Shown: positions 4,488 to 7,390 of the stretch, piece by piece
Layout of the letters: each line of letters opens with the position of its first letter
Position numbering within the stretch: the first letter of the stretch is position 1
DNA from: Staphylococcaceae bacterium UBA6286
GTDB lineage: Bacteria > Bacillota > Bacilli > Staphylococcales > Staphylococcaceae
DNA length: 7,390 nt
Direction: 5' to 3'
Assembly (NCBI GenBank): GCA_002438305.1
Contig: DJUI01000106.1
Coordinates: 4,831 to 12,220, forward strand
The notes under the pieces: model-generated
The model's input: the letters and a program-made list of their open reading frames with translations, nothing else
Told to the model about the DNA's origin: nothing
The model's database searches: none
Position numbers and translations under genes: made by a program

Positions 4488-7390
4488 CAGCGTTCACCTC
4501 TTCTTTCTTTGACGATATCTCCTGGGAAAATGTAATCCGGACGAGCCCACTTTTGTGCAATATTCACACCGAACTGTGGAACAGGGTGTCCGTAACGGAA
4601 ATTAGTCGATGGAAGAGGAGAGCTGCCACCGCGTTCCAATATTGTCATTTTTGCTTTTGTTTCTTTATAGGCAGGGGTAGACGTATTTTTATCGGCGATA
4701 GAGCTCGACAGCAAGTTGATAGCGGCATCTCCGGCATCATTCATCGGTAAAAAAACTTCTCTGCCGAATACGCGGTCGGTCACAATGGTTTTGACCTCGA
4801 CCTTGCCGTAAGGTGACTGAAGACGTACTAGAGTCCCATCTTTAATACCGCGTTCTGCTGCCAGTTCGTGTGACACTTCAAGGAATGTCTCAGGTGTTTC
4901 CAGTTTTAATCCAGCGACTTTGTAAGTCATGTTGCCTTCATGGAAATGTTCAAGAAGTCGACCGTTGTTAACATGAATATCATATTCTTCTTCGTAATCT
5001 GTCGGCGGCGTCCAGTCGACAGCATAGAGACGTGCTTTCTTGTCATCGAATGGGAAGCCATCTGTAAAGAGCAGCGGTGAATCAGTGCCGTCAGCGTGGA
5101 CCGGCCATTGTAAACTATTGAATCCTTCTAGACGGTCATAAGTCACACCTGCATATATCGGTGTCAACGACGCAATTTCGTCCATAATCTGACTTGGATG
5201 TGAATAGTTCCACTCAGCCCCTAAACGATTCGCGATATCCTGAATGATGATCCAGTCCGGCTTAGATCCTGCCAACGGTTCAAGTACTTGGTATAATCTC
5301 TGAATTCGTCGCTCTGTATTTGAGAATGTGCCCGTTTTCTCAAAACTTGGAGAAGCAGGCAGGACGACATCTGCATATTCACATGTTTTAGAGAAGAATA
5401 TATCCTGGACGACCATGAACTTAAGTTTCTCAAAACCTGCTCTTACATGGTTGATATTCGAATCGACAATTCCCATATCTTCACCTTTTAAGTAGAGCAC
5501 ATCTAGTTCACCAGCATGCATGGCATCGACCATCTGATGGTTATTCTGGCCTATAGTCGTATTTAATGTGACGCCCCATGCTTCGCTGAACTTAGCTATC
5601 GCTTGTTCATCCGTAATCTTTTGGTAACCAGGCAGGTGGTCAGGCATGCTGCCCATATCACTTGCACCTTGAACATTGTTATGACCGCGAAGAGGATAAG
5701 CTCCTGCACCAGGTTTCATATAATTTCCTGTTACTAGCAGCAGGTTTGAAATAGCTGTAGAGGCATCGCTGCCGCCGCGCTGCTGAGTGATTCCCATTGC
5801 CCACATGATCACAGTAGATTTGGACTGATGAATCATCGTTGCTACTTCAATTAATTCTTCTTGAGTCAGCCCTGTATGTTTGACTGCATAATCCAATGTA
5901 TATTTTTCGAGACTGCTGACGAGTTCATCGAAATGATTAACATGCTGATCGATAAATGCCTGGTCCTGCCAGCCGTTATCGATGATGTATTTAGTAACAG
6001 CATTCAACCATACTAAATCGGAAGCCGGATTAGGACGGATAAACATATCAGCACGTTCTGCCAGTTCATGTTTGCGTAAATCAGAAACGATAAGTTTTGA
6101 ACCACGTACTTTTTGAGCGCTCTTGACACGCGTAGCAATGACGGGGTGGGCTTCAGCTGTATTAGTGCCGATACCGATAATGAGGTCAGCACTGCCGATA
6201 TCTGTAATAGAACCAGAGTCACCGCCGTAACCGACTGTACGCCATAAGCCCAACGTCGCGGGCGACTGACAGTAGCGCGAACAGTTATCCACATTATTAG
6301 TGCCGATTACAGCACGGGCAAGTTTCTGCATTAAATAGGATTCTTCATTTGTACATTTGGAAGAAGTGATGAATGCGAGACGTTCTGGTCCGCGAGTTTT
6401 AAGTATATCCATGAAGTTTTTAGCAATTAAATCATAGGCTTCGTCCCAAGTACCTTCTCTGAATTCACTGCCTTCACGAATCAACGGCTTTGTCAATCGT
6501 TCGCCGGAATTGATGAAATCCCAGCCGAACTTACCTTTGACACACGTAGAAATCTGATTGGCAGGGGCATCGGGTGACGGTTCGACTTTAAGAATGTCTC
6601 GACCTTTTGTCCATACTTCAAATGAACAGCCGACCCCGCAGTATGTACAAACTGTTTTTGTCTTCTTGATTCTATCTTCACGCATCTCTGCTTCAATGTC
6701 TGATATCGCCATCAGCGGTGTGTAACCTGTTTCGACAGCTTTTGTTACGTCAACTGCAGGTCGAAAAGCATTTTTAAGCATACCCGTCAGGAATCCGGCT
6801 TCACCTTCCATGCCGACTTCCATCATCGCATTACATGGGCAGACGGTTGAACAGTGGCCGCAGTTAACACATGACGATTCATCGATCATCGTCAATCCAT
6901 TACCGTCCCAGATGACACGTGGACGTTCAAGTTCCCAGTCGATCATTAATGTTTCGTTCACTTGTACATTTTGACAAGCCTGTACGCAACGACCGCATAG
7001 GATACACTGGTCAGGATCATAGCGATAGAACTTCCCGCGGTTGACAGGTGCTCCTTTTGGCGACTGATGGGTCGCCTGATGATCGATTTTTAATTGTTTG
7101 ACTGTATTATGGACGGTACAGTTGCCATTGTTGAAATCGCAGACTGTGCAGTATAGTTCATGATTATGCAGTACTCTATCCATCGCAATCATCTGTGCTT
7201 CGAATGCATCGCTCGTGCCTGTTCTGACGACATCCCCATCTTGCAGTTCAGTACTACATGCGCGCACGAGTTCCCCGTTTACTTCAATAATACATGCGTC
7301 ACACGTTTCAATAGCACCGAGATCCGGATGATAGCACAGTGCAGGTACTTCAATACCTTGCCATTTTAAATAATCCAGTAAGTTGCACCG
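4487..7390 (-). CDS. forC: Formate dehydrogenase catalytic subunit, ForC-like (5' end outside window)
   Basis: A cytosolic molybdopterin enzyme that oxidises formate to CO2. 967 residues are visible, numbered from the codon at 7390; about 15-20 N-terminal residues are missing relative to homologues. Domains in order: NuoG-like [2Fe-2S] ferredoxin (C19, C30, C33, C45); His-Cys [4Fe-4S] motif (H77, C81, C84, C91); two [4Fe-4S] ferredoxin motifs (C129/132/135/139 and C174/177/180/184); Mo-bisPGD oxidoreductase with proximal [4Fe-4S] (C248, C251, C255, C283, then K285); metal-ligand Cys C374 in SRYCQS; and the C-terminal dinucleotide-binding domain (about 807-915). The expected selenocysteine is Cys, and the following active-site His of standard formate dehydrogenases is Gln (Q375), the hallmark of the B. 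subtilis ForC enzymes. The partner DUF1641 gene follows with a one-base overlap. The GTG at 7267 is not the start: the frame stays open with conserved ferredoxin sequence to the window edge. The promoter lies outside. Confidence 0.95.
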   Translation of the reverse strand, partial: RCNLLDYLKWQGIEVPALCYHPDLGAIETCDACIIEVNGELVRACSTELQDGDVVRTGTSDAFEAQMIAMDRVLHNHELYCTVCDFNNGNCTVHNTVKQLKIDHQATHQSPKGAPVNRGKFYRYDPDQCILCGRCVQACQNVQVNETLMIDWELERPRVIWDGNGLTMIDESSCVNCGHCSTVCPCNAMMEVGMEGEAGFLTGMLKNAFRPAVDVTKAVETGYTPLMAISDIEAEMREDRIKKTKTVCTYCGVGCSFEVWTKGRDILKVEPSPDAPANQISTCVKGKFGWDFINSGERLTKPLIREGSEFREGTWDEAYDLIAKNFMDILKTRGPERLAFITSSKCTNEESYLMQKLARAVIGTNNVDNCSRYCQSPATLGLWRTVGYGGDSGSITDIGSADLIIGIGTNTAEAHPVIATRVKSAQKVRGSKLIVSDLRKHELAERADMFIRPNPASDLVWLNAVTKYIIDNGWQDQAFIDQHVNHFDELVSSLEKYTLDYAVKHTGLTQEELIEVATMIHQSKSTVIMWAMGITQQRGGSDASTAISNLLLVTGNYMKPGAGAYPLRGHNNVQGASDMGSMPDHLPGYQKITDEQAIAKFSEAWGVTLNTTIGQNNHQMVDAMHAGELDVLYLKGEDMGIVDSNINHVRAGFEKLKFMVVQDIFFSKTCEYADVVLPASPSFEKTGTFSNTERRIQRLYQVLEPLAGSKPDWIIIQDIANRLGAEWNYSHPSQIMDEIASLTPIYAGVTYDRLEGFNSLQWPVHADGTDSPLLFTDGFPFDDKKARLYAVDWTPPTDYEEEYDIHVNNGRLLEHFHEGNMTYKVAGLKLETPETFLEVSHELAAERGIKDGTLVRLQSPYGKVEVKTIVTDRVFGREVFLPMNDAGDAAINLLSSSIADKNTSTPAYKETKAKMTILERGGSSPLPSTNFRYGHPVPQFGVNIAQKWARPDYIFPGDIVKERRGER

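Noticed and set aside
4481..4750. Plus-strand reading frame antisense to the 3' end of the formate dehydrogenase gene
   Set aside because: Shadow of a well-conserved gene, Arg/Phe/Cys-rich translation and no translation signal.
7265..7267. GTG at 7267 as start of the formate dehydrogenase gene
   Set aside because: The frame stays open to the window edge, and the 41 codons beyond it encode the conserved [2Fe-2S] ferredoxin region with its cysteines (C19, C30, C33); the GTG is an internal valine.
4487..7390. Selenocysteine codon in the formate dehydrogenase
   Set aside because: The metal-ligand position is an ordinary Cys codon and no in-frame UGA occurs before the terminal stop.

Overview
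The window reads as chromosomal DNA of a low-to-moderate-GC Firmicute, most likely a member of the Staphylococcaceae. The evidence is the lipoyl synthase, YutD, SAV0927-type (DUF3055), YutE and YutF homologues in their staphylococcal neighbourhood, strong AGGAGG-type ribosome binding sites and SigA-type signals. Genus is not decided by sequence alone; Macrococcus or a related genus outside the core staphylococci is plausible. No mobile element, CRISPR array, rRNA or tRNA gene is visible.

Left part (1-1487): the 3' end of lipA runs into yutD (+ strand, 8-bp gap). It meets a minus-strand DUF3055 gene head-on, separated by two back-to-back intrinsic terminators that each overlap the stop codon of their gene. 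The DUF3055 gene has its own near-consensus SigA promoter. Upstream of it, also on the minus strand, lies a small winged-helix-like protein gene.

Middle (1488-3850): from a divergent 142-bp intergenic region that contains an inverted repeat, a tightly packed + strand operon starts: a HepT/DUF86-like YutE protein, a YutF/NagD-type HAD phosphatase (ATGA overlap) and a D-2-hydroxyacid dehydrogenase (8-bp overlap). It ends at a shared terminator hairpin.

Right part (3852-7390, minus strand): a two-gene operon encodes a molybdenum formate dehydrogenase catalytic subunit with an N-terminal NuoG-like iron-sulfur region (5' end outside the window) and, overlapping by one base, a DUF1641 protein. The pair matches the non-canonical menaquinone-linked formate dehydrogenase ForCE described in Bacillus subtilis, including the glutamine that replaces the usual active-site histidine next to the metal-binding cysteine. 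The DUF1641 partner here carries a C-terminal hydrophobic segment that could anchor the complex to the membrane. This pair is the most interesting content of the window; the rest is conserved housekeeping or poorly characterised Firmicute core genes.
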